NCBI RefSeq assembly: GCF_001296045.1
Contig: NZ_LJHS01000004.1
Span: 62,001-126,000 of the forward strand
Direction of reading: 5' to 3'
DNA length: 64,000 nucleotides
DNA from: Rhizobium sp. AAP43
GTDB taxonomy: Bacteria; Pseudomonadota; Alphaproteobacteria; Rhizobiales; Rhizobiaceae
Part shown: piece by piece, positions 34,900 through 46,329 of the stretch
Layout: each line of letters begins with the position of its first letter
How positions within the stretch are numbered: the stretch's first letter is position 1
Program-made: the position numbers and the translations under genes
Notes under the pieces: model-generated
Told to the model about the DNA's origin: nothing
The model's database searches: none
The model's input: the letters and a program-made list of their open reading frames with translations, nothing else

Positions 34900-35534
34900 A
34901 AGCCTCGTACCCTGCATGATTGCTGACGGGCAACCTAACGGGGAAGGTCTTAAGCGATACTCAATGGCGAGTGCCAAGTCTTGATCCTTGCTCGGTTCGC
35001 GGTCGGGCTTCATCGCCGGCGTGCTTATCGGGGAAAATTACCCCGCAGAGGCGCCGCAGAGGTCGCCACGTCACTCCAATCATCTGGCGGATCGGGTGCC
35101 TTCTGCGTGCGAGGACGTCACGCGCTGCCATGTCGAGGTCGGGGAAGCTGTCGGGAATGATGTCGCGGGTGAGGTCTGGCTCGAACAAGGTCTGTCTCCG
35201 AAAAATACGGTGGTGGTCGGAGAAAGCACACTGCAAGCTCAAGTTCGGTTGAGGTAAAGGGCGAAAAGACGATTTTCTTCACGCCACACGGGCAAAAGAC
35301 CGTGGGCGACGTCGAAAATCGCTCTTGCAGTGCACAAAGGGCAGATCTCGGGTGGCGGCGTTAATCCTTTGCTAACCATGGCTGCGTCAGCCTTTGTGGA
35401 CAAAATGTCATGAACCATGTCGGTCGGCCGATTGTCGCCCCATTCTTGACCTAAGCGCATTCCCGACGTGGACATGAGGCCGAGAATCGGCTGGTCCTCG
35501 CCCCTGCCGACATGAAGAGAATTCTGGAGTCGTA
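34900..35534. other. 635-nt region without a convincing gene
   Basis: Both strands have only short open frames: 270 nt on plus at 34988-35257, and on minus 35239-35475 and 34961-35242, the last two overlapping as TTGA. None has a recognisable motif, a good ribosome binding site or typical composition. A 5-bp hairpin CGGGG-AAAATTA-CCCCG sits at 35029-35045. The D,D-carboxypeptidase promoter must lie near the right end. Confidence 0.5.
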
Positions 35535-36821
35535 ATGAGCAAGTTTCTGGTCGTACTGTCGTTTTGCGTGACGATCCTGTCTCTTTCGACTTCCGCCCAC
35601 GCCGGCAGCGCCCAGCTTCTCCTCGATGCCCGCACCGGTGAAGTCCTCGCCTCCGAAAATCCCGACGAACTCAATCACCCCGCCTCGCTCACCAAGATGA
35701 TGACCGTCTACATGGTTCTCGATGCGATCAAGGCGGGTACACTGAGCTGGGACAGCCCGGTTCCTTTTTCGAAATACGCCTCGTCCCGTCCGCCGACCAA
35801 GCTTCGCGTCAAGGAAGGCGACAGCATCACGGTCAAGGAAGCGGTGCTGGCCATGATCGTGCTCTCGGCCAATGACGTGGCAACGGCTGTCGGCGAGAAG
35901 CTCGGCGGAAACGAGCGCAACTTCGCCAACATGATGACCCGCAAGGCGCGTGCGCTCGGCATGACGAACACCACATTCTACAATGCATCGGGCCTGCCGC
36001 ATGATGACCAGTTCACCACCGCGCGTGACATGTCGACCCTCGGCGTTTCGCTGATCCGGGACTTCCCCAAGGACTACGATCTCTTTTCCACCAAGAGCTT
36101 CGCCTTTCGCGGCCGCACCATCAACGGCCACAACAATCTCATGTACCGCTACAAGGGCATGGACGGGATCAAGACAGGCTACACCAATGCGTCCGGTTAC
36201 AACCTTGTCAGCGCTGTCGAGGACAAGGGCCGCCGCGTGATCGGCGTCGTCATGGGCGGTCGTTCGGCTGCAAGCCGCGACAGGCTGATGGAAAAGATGA
36301 TCGACGCCAACCTTGCCAAGGCAACCGCTGGCGAGGAGCTGATCGCCAGCCGCAACACCAATGTGCAGGTCGATCTGGCGCGCCTCGGCGGCGATACGCC
36401 GGCCCCCGAGAGCGGCAATGCCCTGTCCGCCCTGCAGCAGCTTGCTGGCATCACTGGCAGTGTTCAGCCAAACGTGGCGGCCGCCTATGCGCCGACGGAA
36501 GCGCCTGCTGAAACCGTTGAGGCTGAGGCACCAGTCGCCCCCAAGCCGCAGCCGCAGATCGCCGCGATGAACAAGTGGCAGGTCCAGATCGCCGCCTCCG
36601 ACAGCGCACAGGGCGCCATGAAAATCCTCTCTGAAGCCCGCGCCAAGATTGGCGCACCGCTCGAAAACCTCGACACCTATACCGAGATGCGCGAGCTCAA
36701 CGGTGTGCCTGTCTACCGCGCCCGCTTTACCGGCTTTGAAACCAAGGACAAGGCCCGCGCCGTCTGCGCCCACCTGATCCGCCAGCGTTACGACTGCGTC
36801 CTGATGCCCGCACGGGGCTGA
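35535..36821 (+). CDS. D-alanyl-D-alanine carboxypeptidase with SPOR domain
   Basis: A 428-residue penicillin-binding protein of the PBP5/DacA type. Signal peptide MSKFLVVLSFCVTILSLSTSAHA. Active-site motifs: SLTK (Ser51-Lys54), SAN (111-113) and KTG (213-215). After a proline/alanine-rich linker (about 295-340) comes a C-terminal SPOR domain (WQVQIAASDSAQGAMKILSEA ... YRARFTGFETKDKARAVC), which binds denuded septal peptidoglycan. It trims stem peptides at the periplasmic face; SPOR suggests septal targeting. GGAG precedes the ATG by about six bases. Confidence 0.95.
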   Translation: MSKFLVVLSFCVTILSLSTSAHAGSAQLLLDARTGEVLASENPDELNHPASLTKMMTVYMVLDAIKAGTLSWDSPVPFSKYASSRPPTKLRVKEGDSITVKEAVLAMIVLSANDVATAVGEKLGGNERNFANMMTRKARALGMTNTTFYNASGLPHDDQFTTARDMSTLGVSLIRDFPKDYDLFSTKSFAFRGRTINGHNNLMYRYKGMDGIKTGYTNASGYNLVSAVEDKGRRVIGVVMGGRSAASRDRLMEKMIDANLAKATAGEELIASRNTNVQVDLARLGGDTPAPESGNALSALQQLAGITGSVQPNVAAAYAPTEAPAETVEAEAPVAPKPQPQIAAMNKWQVQIAASDSAQGAMKILSEARAKIGAPLENLDTYTEMRELNGVPVYRARFTGFETKDKARAVCAHLIRQRYDCVLMPARG

Positions 36822-36875
36822 GGGAGAACGCCCGGCCGTAGAGGTCGGGCCGCTGCACAAGGTGAGGACGGGAGC

Positions 36876-37292
36876 CTAGCGCCTGCCGAGATCCTCAAAA
36901 CACCGCAGCAGGTAGCCATCGGGATCGGCGACGAGGAACTGCCGATTGCCGACTTCATGGTCATCCCGCCGATACCATTTCTCTTCGAGCGGCAAGCAAA
37001 GATCGATCTTGGCCGTTTCCAGGCGTGAGAGGATGGCCCCGACATCGGGGACCCGGATCTGCAGGTTGAGGCCACGGCCCAAGGGGCGCTCCAGTGGTGC
37101 GCCTTCAATCTCGAATGTGCGCCCAATCCCGATCTGGTCGATCATCAGCTGTGCATCGCCCAGCGTCAGAAAGCTGAAGCCTTCTTCGGGACGCTCATAG
37201 GCGACCTCGAATCCAACAAGATCGCAATAGAAGGCGCGGCTCGTCCGCCAGTCGCTGACCGCGAGTTCGGGGACGAGCGCGTTTGACCTCAA
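36876..37292 (-). CDS. VOC superfamily (glyoxalase/bleomycin resistance-like) protein
   Basis: A 138-residue single-domain VOC protein: LVPELAVSDWRTSRAFYCDLVGFEVAYERPEEGFSFLTLGDAQLMI and RVPDVGAILSRLETAKIDLCLPLEEKWYR with FLVADPDGYLLRCFEDLG. These resemble bleomycin-resistance homologues, which bind ligands as dimers. The start appears to be TTG at 37292, overlapping the tldD stop as TTGA; longer frames run back into tldD. Probably translated by coupling with tldD. Function otherwise unknown. Confidence 0.8.
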   Translation of the reverse strand: MRSNALVPELAVSDWRTSRAFYCDLVGFEVAYERPEEGFSFLTLGDAQLMIDQIGIGRTFEIEGAPLERPLGRGLNLQIRVPDVGAILSRLETAKIDLCLPLEEKWYRRDDHEVGNRQFLVADPDGYLLRCFEDLGRR

Positions 37293-38704
37293 GCCTTGGT
37301 GCCGCCCACGGTAATCTGGTCCATCCGCAAATGCGGCTGACCGACGCCGACGGGCACCCACTGGCCGGCCTTGCCGCAATTGCCAATCCCGGTATCGAGC
37401 TTGGAGTCATTGCCGATCATCGAGATGCGCTTCATCGCGTCAGGGCCATTGCCGATCAGCATGGCCCCCTTCACGGGCGCGCCGATCCTGCCGTTTTCGA
37501 TGAGGTAAGCCTCGGTGCAGCCGAAAACGAACTTGCCGGAGGTGATGTCCACCTGACCGCCGCCGAAGGAAACGGCATAAATGCCCTTTTTGACGGACGC
37601 GATGATCTCTTCCGGCGTCTTGTCGCCCGAGAGCATGTAGGTATTGGTCATGCGCGGCATGGGCTGATGCGCATAGCCCTGACGACGGCCGTTGCCGGTC
37701 GGCTTCATGCCCATCAGACGGGCATTCTGCCGGTCCTGCATATAGCCGACGAGCCGGCCGTTTTCGATCAGCACATTGTAAGCCGAAGGCGTACCTTCGT
37801 CGTCGACGGTGATCGAGCCGCGCCGATTGTCGATCGTACCGTCATCCACAACGGTGACGCCGGGTGCTGCCACAATCTCGCCCATCAGGCCTGCAAAGGC
37901 GGAGGTCTTCTTGCGGTTGAAGTCGCCTTCCAGCCCGTGGCCGACGGCTTCGTGCAGCATGACGCCCGGCCAGCCATTGCCAAGCACGATATCCATGGTG
38001 CCAGCAGGCGCTTCCTGCGCCTCGAGATTGACCAGCGCCTGGCGCAGTGCCTCGTCCGCTCCGCGCTGCCAGCTTTCCGTCGTGAGGAAATCGTCAAACC
38101 CCTGGCGGCCGCCAATGCCAAAGGAACCGCTTTCCTGGCGGTCGCCTTCACCGGTGACGACGGAGACATTGATCCGGGTCATCGGTCGGATGTCGCGCAC
38201 CCGGTGTCCGTCGGCGCGCAGGATCTCGACGACCTGCCAGCTGGCGGCGATCGAGGCGGTCACCTGGCGCACCTTCGCATCCTTGTCGCGCAGATAGGCG
38301 TCGATTTCGGCGAGCAGCTTCACCTTCTCTTCGAAGCTCGGAGAGCCGATCGGGTTGCCGTCGCCGTAGAGTTTTGCGTTGGTCCGCTGCGGTGCAGCCG
38401 CATAGGAGCCGGAATGGCCATGCGTGACGGCACCGACTGCATCGGCCGCGCGGGAGAGGGCGGAGAGCGAAAGCTCACCGGCATGGGCATAACCGACCGC
38501 TTCACCGGCCACCGCACGCAAGCCGAAACCCTGGTCGGTGTTGAAGGATCCGCCCTTCAGCCGGCCATTGTCGAAGGTAAGCGATTCCGCCTGGGCGTGC
38601 TCGATATAAAGTTCGCCGTCGTCTGCTCCTTTCAGCGCATCCGCGACACGCTTCGTCAGCGTCGCTTCATCGCAATCGAAGAGGGAGAGAAGGTCCTGGG
38701 TCAT
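37289..38704 (-). CDS. tldD: Metalloprotease TldD
   Basis: A 471-residue protease subunit. The zinc motif HExxxH is present as HEAVGHGLEGDFN, and flanking family sequence includes FDNGRLKGGSFNTDQGFGLRAVAGEAVGYAHA, NGWPGVMLHEAVGHG, QGYAHQPMPRMTNTYML and the C-terminal GNDSKLDTGIGNCGKAGQWVPVGVGQPHLRMDQITVGG. With TldE it degrades or processes peptides in the cytoplasm; tldE is not in the window. ATG 38704 has AAGGAGATC upstream; the 71-residue upstream extension is low-complexity and rejected. Confidence 0.95.
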   Translation of the reverse strand: MTQDLLSLFDCDEATLTKRVADALKGADDGELYIEHAQAESLTFDNGRLKGGSFNTDQGFGLRAVAGEAVGYAHAGELSLSALSRAADAVGAVTHGHSGSYAAAPQRTNAKLYGDGNPIGSPSFEEKVKLLAEIDAYLRDKDAKVRQVTASIAASWQVVEILRADGHRVRDIRPMTRINVSVVTGEGDRQESGSFGIGGRQGFDDFLTTESWQRGADEALRQALVNLEAQEAPAGTMDIVLGNGWPGVMLHEAVGHGLEGDFNRKKTSAFAGLMGEIVAAPGVTVVDDGTIDNRRGSITVDDEGTPSAYNVLIENGRLVGYMQDRQNARLMGMKPTGNGRRQGYAHQPMPRMTNTYMLSGDKTPEEIIASVKKGIYAVSFGGGQVDITSGKFVFGCTEAYLIENGRIGAPVKGAMLIGNGPDAMKRISMIGNDSKLDTGIGNCGKAGQWVPVGVGQPHLRMDQITVGGTKA

Positions 38705-38745
38705 GCTGATCTCCTTGGGCGTTGCCAACGCATGTAGGCTTCCAA

Positions 38746-38778
38746 CGAAAAAGGGGCAAGTCCGATGGACCTGCCCCT
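38746..38778 (-). terminator. Intrinsic terminator after the IalB-like gene
   Basis: On the minus strand AGGGGCAGGTCC-ATC-GGACTTGCCCCT forms a 12-bp stem with one G-U-type mismatch, followed by TTTTTCGTT. It lies 50 nt past the IalB-like stop and just before tldD. Confidence 0.8.
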
Positions 38779-38828
38779 GTTGATCTGTCGCTTCACGATG
38801 CGGCGAGTATCGATGAGTCCTGGCCGCC

Positions 38829-39359
38829 TCACGGCAGTTTGTCGTAGCCTTCGGCAAAGCCTGCGAGCTCGATCGGAATGCCGACGCGGTCCTGGTCGGC
38901 CGATTCGCGCAGCGCAAAGACCGCAGCCTTGCCGGCGCGCAGGATCTTCATCAACTCGTCGTCGATCTCGACCTCAACATAACAGCCCTCGGAGAAGCAG
39001 CGGGTGAAATAGGCCCGGCCGATATTGTTGCCGTCGACGAACAGTTCCATGCCATCCTTCAAAAGCACGCCGAGCGGCGCGAGGATACGCAGGATGCGGG
39101 CCTTCCGGTCGGCGGTCTTCAGCACGACGACAGAGAGGCCGACTTCCGGCCGGTCGTCGGCGATGACGTTCTGCATCAGCGCGCACTGCTCGGTCGATGC
39201 CCCGGCCGGCTGGTCGCAGATGACGGACCATGCCCCATGGTTGGAGCGGACGGAGCCCGGCTGCTGTGGTGTTTGCTGCGCCTGTGCGGCCACGGACAGC
39301 CCACCGATCAGGACGGCACCTGCGGTCAGGGTGGTCCAGGCAAGTCGTGGAAGACCCAT
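38829..39359 (-). CDS. Invasion-associated locus B (IalB)-like exported protein
   Basis: A 176-residue periplasmic protein. Signal peptide about residues 1-27 (MGLPRLAWTTLTAGAVLIGGLSVAAQA), then the IalB-type domain: GAWSVICDQPAGASTEQCALMQNVI, ILAPLGVLLKDGMELFVDG, RAYFTRCFSEGCYVEVEIDDELM. Four cysteines fit two disulfides. IalB of Bartonella aids erythrocyte invasion, but relatives are widespread in free-living rhizobia with unknown function. ATG 39359 follows AGAGG. Confidence 0.87.
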   Translation of the reverse strand: MGLPRLAWTTLTAGAVLIGGLSVAAQAQQTPQQPGSVRSNHGAWSVICDQPAGASTEQCALMQNVIADDRPEVGLSVVVLKTADRKARILRILAPLGVLLKDGMELFVDGNNIGRAYFTRCFSEGCYVEVEIDDELMKILRAGKAAVFALRESADQDRVGIPIELAGFAEGYDKLP

Positions 39360-39682
39360 GTATACCTCTGGAAAACGAATCATCCCGCGCATTCTTGGCG
39401 TCGGGGTAGGGAATTGGGAAGCCCCGGGCCTGTATTAAGAGTGACTACGGCATAATTGGGACTGGATTTCCAACGCAAGGCCGCGATCCGGCACGGCTGC
39501 TGTCATCTGGGCGCTGAAAACCACAGCGGTTCCCACAGGCATTTGATCAAGCGCAAAAATGCCGCACCAGCTTTCGTTCGGGCGTATTGCGAATGCGGCC
39601 AATCTATGATTTGAAACGGCGACACTAGCATGATTTATGCGCTATGGTTTGATGTGGATCAAGCGCTTGTGGGAGACCAACC
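39360..39682. other. 323-nt divergent promoter region of ialB-like gene and ctaC
   Basis: No gene seen. It holds an FNR/FixK box at 39649-39662, a second TTGATCAA without spacer at 39543-39550, and presumably the cox promoter. Confidence 0.6.
39649..39662 (+). promoter_or_regulatory. FNR/FixK-type anaerobox upstream of ctaC
   Basis: TTGAT-GTGG-ATCAA, an exact match to the FNR/FixK/FnrL consensus TTGAT-N4-ATCAA, ends 20 nt before the ctaC start. That close to the gene it is likely downstream of or over the promoter, so binding would repress transcription at low oxygen. Confidence 0.7.
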
Positions 39683-42252
<2,570 letters not shown>

Positions 42253-42277
42253 TCTGAGGCCAGACCACCAAGCTATG

Positions 42278-42310
42278 CGGGCACCGCGGTCCTTGTGATC
42301 GCGGTGCCCG
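42278..42310 (+). other. Intercistronic hairpin between ctaD and ctaB
   Basis: Perfect 11-bp stem CGGGCACCGCG / CGCGGTGCCCG with an 11-nt loop, 25 nt past the ctaD stop, followed by no T-run. Probably an RNA-processing or 3'-stability element that keeps subunits II and I in excess of the assembly genes. Confidence 0.6.
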
Positions 42311-42341
42311 AAAGACCAAACGGAAGACGGAAAACAACAGC

Positions 42342-43298
42342 ATGACGGTCATTGATAATCGCGACGTTTTCGGCATCGAGGGCGATGTGCGCCTGTCCGA
42401 AGCCGGCCCGCGCGATTTCTTCGCGCTCCTGAAGCCGCGCGTCATGTCGCTCGTCGTCTTCACCGCCTTTGCCGGTCTCATCTTGGCTCCAGGCACAATC
42501 AACCCGTTTCTCGGCGCGATTGCCATTCTTTGCATCGCCGTCGGCGCTGGCGCATCCGGTGCGCTGAACATGTGGTATGACGCCGATATCGATGCAATCA
42601 TGACCCGCACGGCAACCCGCCCTGTGCCCGCCGGCCGTATCACGCCCACCGAGGCGCTTGCCTTCGGTCTCATCCTGTCGGTCTTTTCCGTTGTCATTCT
42701 CGGCCTTGCAGTCAACTGGTTTGCCGCAGGCCTGCTCGCATTCACGATCTTCTTCTACGCCGTCGTCTACACGATGTGGCTGAAGCGCTCGACCCCGCAG
42801 AACATCGTCATCGGCGGTGCGGCCGGCGCTTTCCCGCCCATGGTTGGCTGGGCCTGCGTGACGGGTGGCGTGTCGCTCGACAGCGTCATTCTCTTCATGA
42901 TCATCTTCCTCTGGACGCCGGCGCATTTCTGGGCGCTGGCTCTGTTCAAGATGAAGGATTACGGCTCGGTCGGTGTGCCGATGATGCCGAATGTTGCGGG
43001 TATTCCGTCGACCAAACGCCAGATTGCCGTCTATGCCGTCCTGACCGCCGTGACCGGCGTTCTGCCGACGTTCACAGGTCTGGCCTCGATCGGTTATGGC
43101 GTTGTCGCGGGCCTGCTCGGCGCGGTCTTTGTCCACTGTTCCATCGCCGTCTGGCGCATGGCCGACGGCGACGAGAAGATGGTGCCGGCCAAGAAGCTGT
43201 TTGCCTATTCGATCTTCTATCTCTTCGCGATCTTCTCGGCCTTGATGGTCGACTTTTACCTCGCGCCGTTCATCGGCCCGATCGGAGGTGCTGCATGA
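42342..43298 (+). CDS. ctaB: Haem O synthase (protoheme IX farnesyltransferase)
   Basis: A 318-residue UbiA-family membrane prenyltransferase with about eight TM helices. The prenyl-diphosphate motif appears in [30 protein letters not shown] and the second Asp-rich loop in [21 protein letters not shown]. It farnesylates haem b to haem O for the cox operon. The ATG follows the hairpin with GGAAAACAACAGC as a weak site. Its TGA overlaps the next small gene by 4 nt. Confidence 0.96.
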   Translation: MTVIDNRDVFGIEGDVRLSEAGPRDFFALLKPRVMSLVVFTAFAGLILAPGTINPFLGAIAILCIAVGAGASGALNMWYDADIDAIMTRTATRPVPAGRITPTEALAFGLILSVFSVVILGLAVNWFAAGLLAFTIFFYAVVYTMWLKRSTPQNIVIGGAAGAFPPMVGWACVTGGVSLDSVILFMIIFLWTPAHFWALALFKMKDYGSVGVPMMPNVAGIPSTKRQIAVYAVLTAVTGVLPTFTGLASIGYGVVAGLLGAVFVHCSIAVWRMADGDEKMVPAKKLFAYSIFYLFAIFSALMVDFYLAPFIGPIGGAA

Positions 43299-43432
43299 TG
43301 GATACTGTGCAACTGACCGACAAGCAGCGTAAGTCGCGCCGTGGTCGCAACATCGCGCTCGGTGTCGTGCTCGCCGCTCTTGTCGTCATTTTCTACGTCG
43401 TGACGATCATCAAGATCGGCAGTGTCGGCTGA
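43295..43432 (+). CDS. CoxF-like small membrane protein
   Basis: A 45-residue protein ([19 protein letters not shown]) with a basic N-terminus and one TM helix ([19 protein letters not shown]). Its ATG overlaps the ctaB stop (ATGA) and has CGGAGG upstream. Small proteins of this kind sit between ctaB and ctaG in many Rhizobiales and are sometimes named CoxF. Its exact role is unknown, though location implies oxidase assembly. Confidence 0.8.
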   Translation: MMDTVQLTDKQRKSRRGRNIALGVVLAALVVIFYVVTIIKIGSVG

Positions 43433-43447
43433 GAAGGAGACCGGATC

Positions 43448-44056
43448 GTGATCCAATCAAAGGACAGTGACCGCAGCGCAAGCCGCCGAAATATCGGCGT
43501 TGCAGCTGCCTGCGTCTTTTTTGTCGGCGGCATGGTCGGCATGAGCTATGCTGCCGTGCCGCTCTATCGTCTGTTCTGCCAGGTCACCGGTTATGGCGGC
43601 ACCACGCAGCGCGTCGAGCAGATGTCCGATGTGGTTCTCGATCGGACGATCAACGTCACCTTTGACGCAAACGTGTCTTCCGGGCTGAACTGGGACTTCA
43701 AGGCGATCGACAAGGACGTAACGCCAAAGATTGGCGAAACAGTCCAGATCCGCTACGAGGCGAAGAACAATTCCTCCGTGCCGGTTACGGGCGAGGCGAT
43801 TTTCAACGTCACGCCGGGCGAAGCCGGGGCCTATTTCAACAAGGTCCAGTGCTTCTGCTTCACCAAGACCACGTTGCAGCCGGGCGAAACGCTGGAAATG
43901 CCGGTTGTTTTCTTCGTCGACCCTGCGATCGTCGATGCGGATGAAACCAAGGACATCGGGACGATCACCCTGTCCTATACATTCTATCCCCGCGAGGACG
44001 AAGCCCCGGTGGCAGCCCTTGCGGTCGAGAAAGACAAAGTACAGCCGAAACTGTGA
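43448..44056 (+). CDS. ctaG: Cytochrome c oxidase assembly protein CtaG (Cox11)
   Basis: A 202-residue protein: one TM helix (about 15-34) and a periplasmic immunoglobulin-like domain with the copper motif CFC (Cys135 and Cys137 in [11 protein letters not shown]) plus Cys44. It inserts copper into the CuB centre of subunit I. Start is GTG at 43448 with AAGGAGA upstream. 15 nt after the CoxF-like gene. Confidence 0.95.
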   Translation: MIQSKDSDRSASRRNIGVAAACVFFVGGMVGMSYAAVPLYRLFCQVTGYGGTTQRVEQMSDVVLDRTINVTFDANVSSGLNWDFKAIDKDVTPKIGETVQIRYEAKNNSSVPVTGEAIFNVTPGEAGAYFNKVQCFCFTKTTLQPGETLEMPVVFFVDPAIVDADETKDIGTITLSYTFYPREDEAPVAALAVEKDKVQPKL

Positions 44057-44111
44057 GAGGGTTCCGGTTCGCCGGAACTCGTAATGAAATTGACATTCGG
44101 GGATTGCTGAA

Positions 44112-44990
44112 ATGGCCGAAGCGCACCAGAAAAACCACGACTACCACATCATCGATCCAAGCCCGTGGCCGCTTCTGGCCTCGATCGGCGCCTTCGTGCT
44201 CACCTTCGGCGGCGTGGGTTACATGCGATACCTGAATGGCGGCTCGTTCAAGCTGTTCGGTCTTGAAATGGCTCATCCGTGGCTGTTCTTCATCGGCCTC
44301 GCAATCGTGCTCTTCACCATGTTCGCCTGGTGGGCCGATACGATCAAGGAAGCCCATCAGGGTCACCACACCCGCGTCGTATCGCTGCATCTGCGCTACG
44401 GCATGATCATGTTCATCGCCTCTGAAGTGATGTTCTTCGTCGCCTGGTTCTGGGCCTTCTTCGACGCCAGCCTGTTTGCCAATGAGGCGATCCAGGCAAG
44501 CCGTGTCGAGTTCACCGGCGGTCAGTGGCCCCCGGTTGGCATCGAGGTCGTGGACCCCTGGCACCTGCCGATCTACAACACCGTCATCCTGCTGCTGTCG
44601 GGCACCTGTGTCACCTGGGCGCACCACGCCATGCTGCACAATGACCGCAAGGGTCTGGTTTCCGGCCTCGTGCTGACGGTGCTGCTCGGGATCCTGTTCT
44701 CATTCGTCCAGGCTTACGAGTACATGCACTCGCCGTTCGACTTCAAGAATTCGATCTACGGCGCGACCTTCTTCATGGCGACCGGCTTCCACGGCTTCCA
44801 CGTTCTGGTCGGCACGATCTTCCTGATCGTCTGCCTGTTCCGGGCGCTTGCCGGCCACTTCACCCCGCAGCAGCATTTCGGCTTCGAAGCTGCCGCCTGG
44901 TACTGGCACTTCGTTGACGTCGTCTGGCTGTTTCTCTTCTTCGCCATCTACATCTGGGGCGATTGGGGTGCACCGCTTCACGCCGGCTGA
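44112..44990 (+). CDS. ctaE: Cytochrome c oxidase subunit III
   Basis: A 292-residue, 7-TM protein. Family sequence includes YHIIDPSPWPLLASIGAF, HTRVVSLHLRYGMIMFIASEVMFFVAWFWAFFD, VTWAHHAMLHNDRKG and the C-terminal HFGFEAAAWYWHFVDVVWLFLFFAIYIWG. It stabilises the core complex and proton uptake. Last gene of the cox core, followed by a strong terminator. ATG at 44112 has GGGGATTGCTGAA upstream, a moderate site. Confidence 0.96.
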   Translation: MAEAHQKNHDYHIIDPSPWPLLASIGAFVLTFGGVGYMRYLNGGSFKLFGLEMAHPWLFFIGLAIVLFTMFAWWADTIKEAHQGHHTRVVSLHLRYGMIMFIASEVMFFVAWFWAFFDASLFANEAIQASRVEFTGGQWPPVGIEVVDPWHLPIYNTVILLLSGTCVTWAHHAMLHNDRKGLVSGLVLTVLLGILFSFVQAYEYMHSPFDFKNSIYGATFFMATGFHGFHVLVGTIFLIVCLFRALAGHFTPQQHFGFEAAAWYWHFVDVVWLFLFFAIYIWGDWGAPLHAG

Positions 44991-45012
44991 TCGGCGGACG
45001 AACAAGATCCTG

Positions 45013-45037
45013 AAGGGCGGCGAAAGCCGCCCTTTTT
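45013..45037 (+). terminator. Intrinsic terminator after ctaE
   Basis: 9-bp perfect stem AAGGGCGGC-GAAA-GCCGCCCTT running into TTT, 23 nt past the ctaE stop. Confidence 0.85.
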
Positions 45038-45128
45038 CGTCGCAGCCTGCGACGATCCGACCCTAGGACCAAGCGGCGCTTTGCTCTAAGGCTTCGCCAC
45101 ACTCTCCATGTATGAGGATCCATCAGAC

Positions 45129-45515
45129 ATGACCGAAGACAGCGCACAATTTCCGCCCACCGATCCGGTGAAGACCGCGCTTTCGGCATCCTGCCCACGA
45201 TGCGGCCATGGCAAGCTTTTTGACGGGCTGACCAAGCCTAAAGCGCGTTGCGCATCCTGCGGCTTCGATTTCTCCTGGATCGACGCCGGCGACGGACCGG
45301 CGATCTTTGTCATTCTCCTTGCCGACCTGCTCGTCGTCGGTTTCGCCCTCTGGGTGGAGCTCAACTATCAACCCTCCGTCTGGCTCCACATTCTCGTCTT
45401 CGCACCGCTGGGCGTGGGCTTTACCCTGTGGTTGATGCGCTTTCTGAAGGCGCTGTTGATTGCGCTCCAGTACAAGCACAATGCCTCTCAAGGGGTGATC
45501 GACCGTGATCGGTGA
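45129..45515 (+). CDS. DUF983 membrane protein with zinc-ribbon
   Basis: A 128-residue protein with two CxxC pairs (Cys22/Cys25 in SCPRCGHGK and Cys41/Cys44 in RCASCGF), a probable zinc ribbon, and two TM helices (AIFVILLADLLVVGFALWVEL; LHILVFAPLGVGFTLWLM). DUF983 is almost always found between cox genes and surf1 in alphaproteobacteria and is suspected of a role in oxidase assembly. ATG 45129 is chosen because AGGA lies 10 nt upstream; an ATG seven codons earlier lacks one. Confidence 0.85.
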   Translation: MTEDSAQFPPTDPVKTALSASCPRCGHGKLFDGLTKPKARCASCGFDFSWIDAGDGPAIFVILLADLLVVGFALWVELNYQPSVWLHILVFAPLGVGFTLWLMRFLKALLIALQYKHNASQGVIDRDR

Positions 45516-46260
45516 TGGCATGAGAAAACCGACGCGGCGCAGCCGTGGCTGGCGCTTCTGGGCAGCCCTTGTCTTCGTGCCGGTGGCGCTGGTCATTCTT
45601 CTGTCGCTCGGCACATGGCAGGTCAACCGTCTCTACTGGAAGGAAAGCCTTCTGGCGCAGATCGAAGAGCGGCGTTCGGCACCGCCCGCCGCACTCGCGG
45701 AGATCGAGAGCCTTCTCGCCACCGGCGCCGATGTGGATTACCGGCACGCGACAGCTGAAGGTGTATTCCTGAACGACAAGGAGCGGCACTTCCTTGCGAC
45801 GTTCCAGGGACAGTCTGGCTTTTACATCTACACGCCGCTTCAACTCGCCGATGGCCGCTACCTCTTCGTCAACCGGGGCTTTGTCCCCTATGACCGCAAG
45901 ACACCGGAAACGCGCCCCGGCAGCCAGCCGGAGGGTCCCCAGACGATTGTCGGCCTTGCGCGTGCGCGACTGGCTGAAAAGCCGTCGTCTCTGGTGCCTG
46001 ACAATGACGAGAAGGCGAATATCTTCTACTGGAAGGATCTGGATCGCATGGCGGCATCTGTCGGTCTGGCGCCGGATCGTGTGCTTCCTTTCTTCCTGGA
46101 CGCCGATTCAACGCCGAATGCTGCAGGAATGCCGGTCGGCGGCGTCACCCAAATCGACTTGCCGAACAGTCACCTGCAATATGCAATCACCTGGTATGGC
46201 CTTGCCTTTGCGCTCGTCGCCGTTTCGCTGGCGGGACTTTTTCGCCGCAAATCGCAATAG
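45505..46260 (+). CDS. surf1: SURF1 family cytochrome oxidase assembly protein
   Basis: A 251-residue protein with an N-terminal TM (LVFVPVALVILLSLGTWQ) and C-terminal TM (YAITWYGLAFALVAVSLAGLF) around a periplasmic domain: GTWQVNRLYWKESLLAQIEER, GRYLFVNRGFVPYDRKTPETRPGSQPEGPQTIVG and NIFYWKDLDRMA. It assists haem a insertion into subunit I. GTG at 45505 has AGGGG upstream and overlaps the DUF983 end by 11 nt; ATG 45520 is the alternative. Confidence 0.93.
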   Translation: MIGDGMRKPTRRSRGWRFWAALVFVPVALVILLSLGTWQVNRLYWKESLLAQIEERRSAPPAALAEIESLLATGADVDYRHATAEGVFLNDKERHFLATFQGQSGFYIYTPLQLADGRYLFVNRGFVPYDRKTPETRPGSQPEGPQTIVGLARARLAEKPSSLVPDNDEKANIFYWKDLDRMAASVGLAPDRVLPFFLDADSTPNAAGMPVGGVTQIDLPNSHLQYAITWYGLAFALVAVSLAGLFRRKSQ

Positions 46261-46329
46261 TGGAGACGGGGATAATCGGCTAAACACCCACGGACAGCAT
46301 TCACATATGCCGCGCCAAGGGAAAACTGC

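Noticed and set aside
34961..35475. Two overlapping small minus-strand frames (78 and 93 codons)
   Set aside because: TTGA overlap hints at coupling, but starts and composition are poor and there is no family motif.
35451..36860. 469-residue open frame opposite the D,D-carboxypeptidase
   Set aside because: The plus strand has a signal peptide, SxxK, SxN, KTG and SPOR; the minus frame has nothing recognisable.
39543..39550. TTGATCAA as a second anaerobox
   Set aside because: Half-sites are fused without the required four-base spacer.
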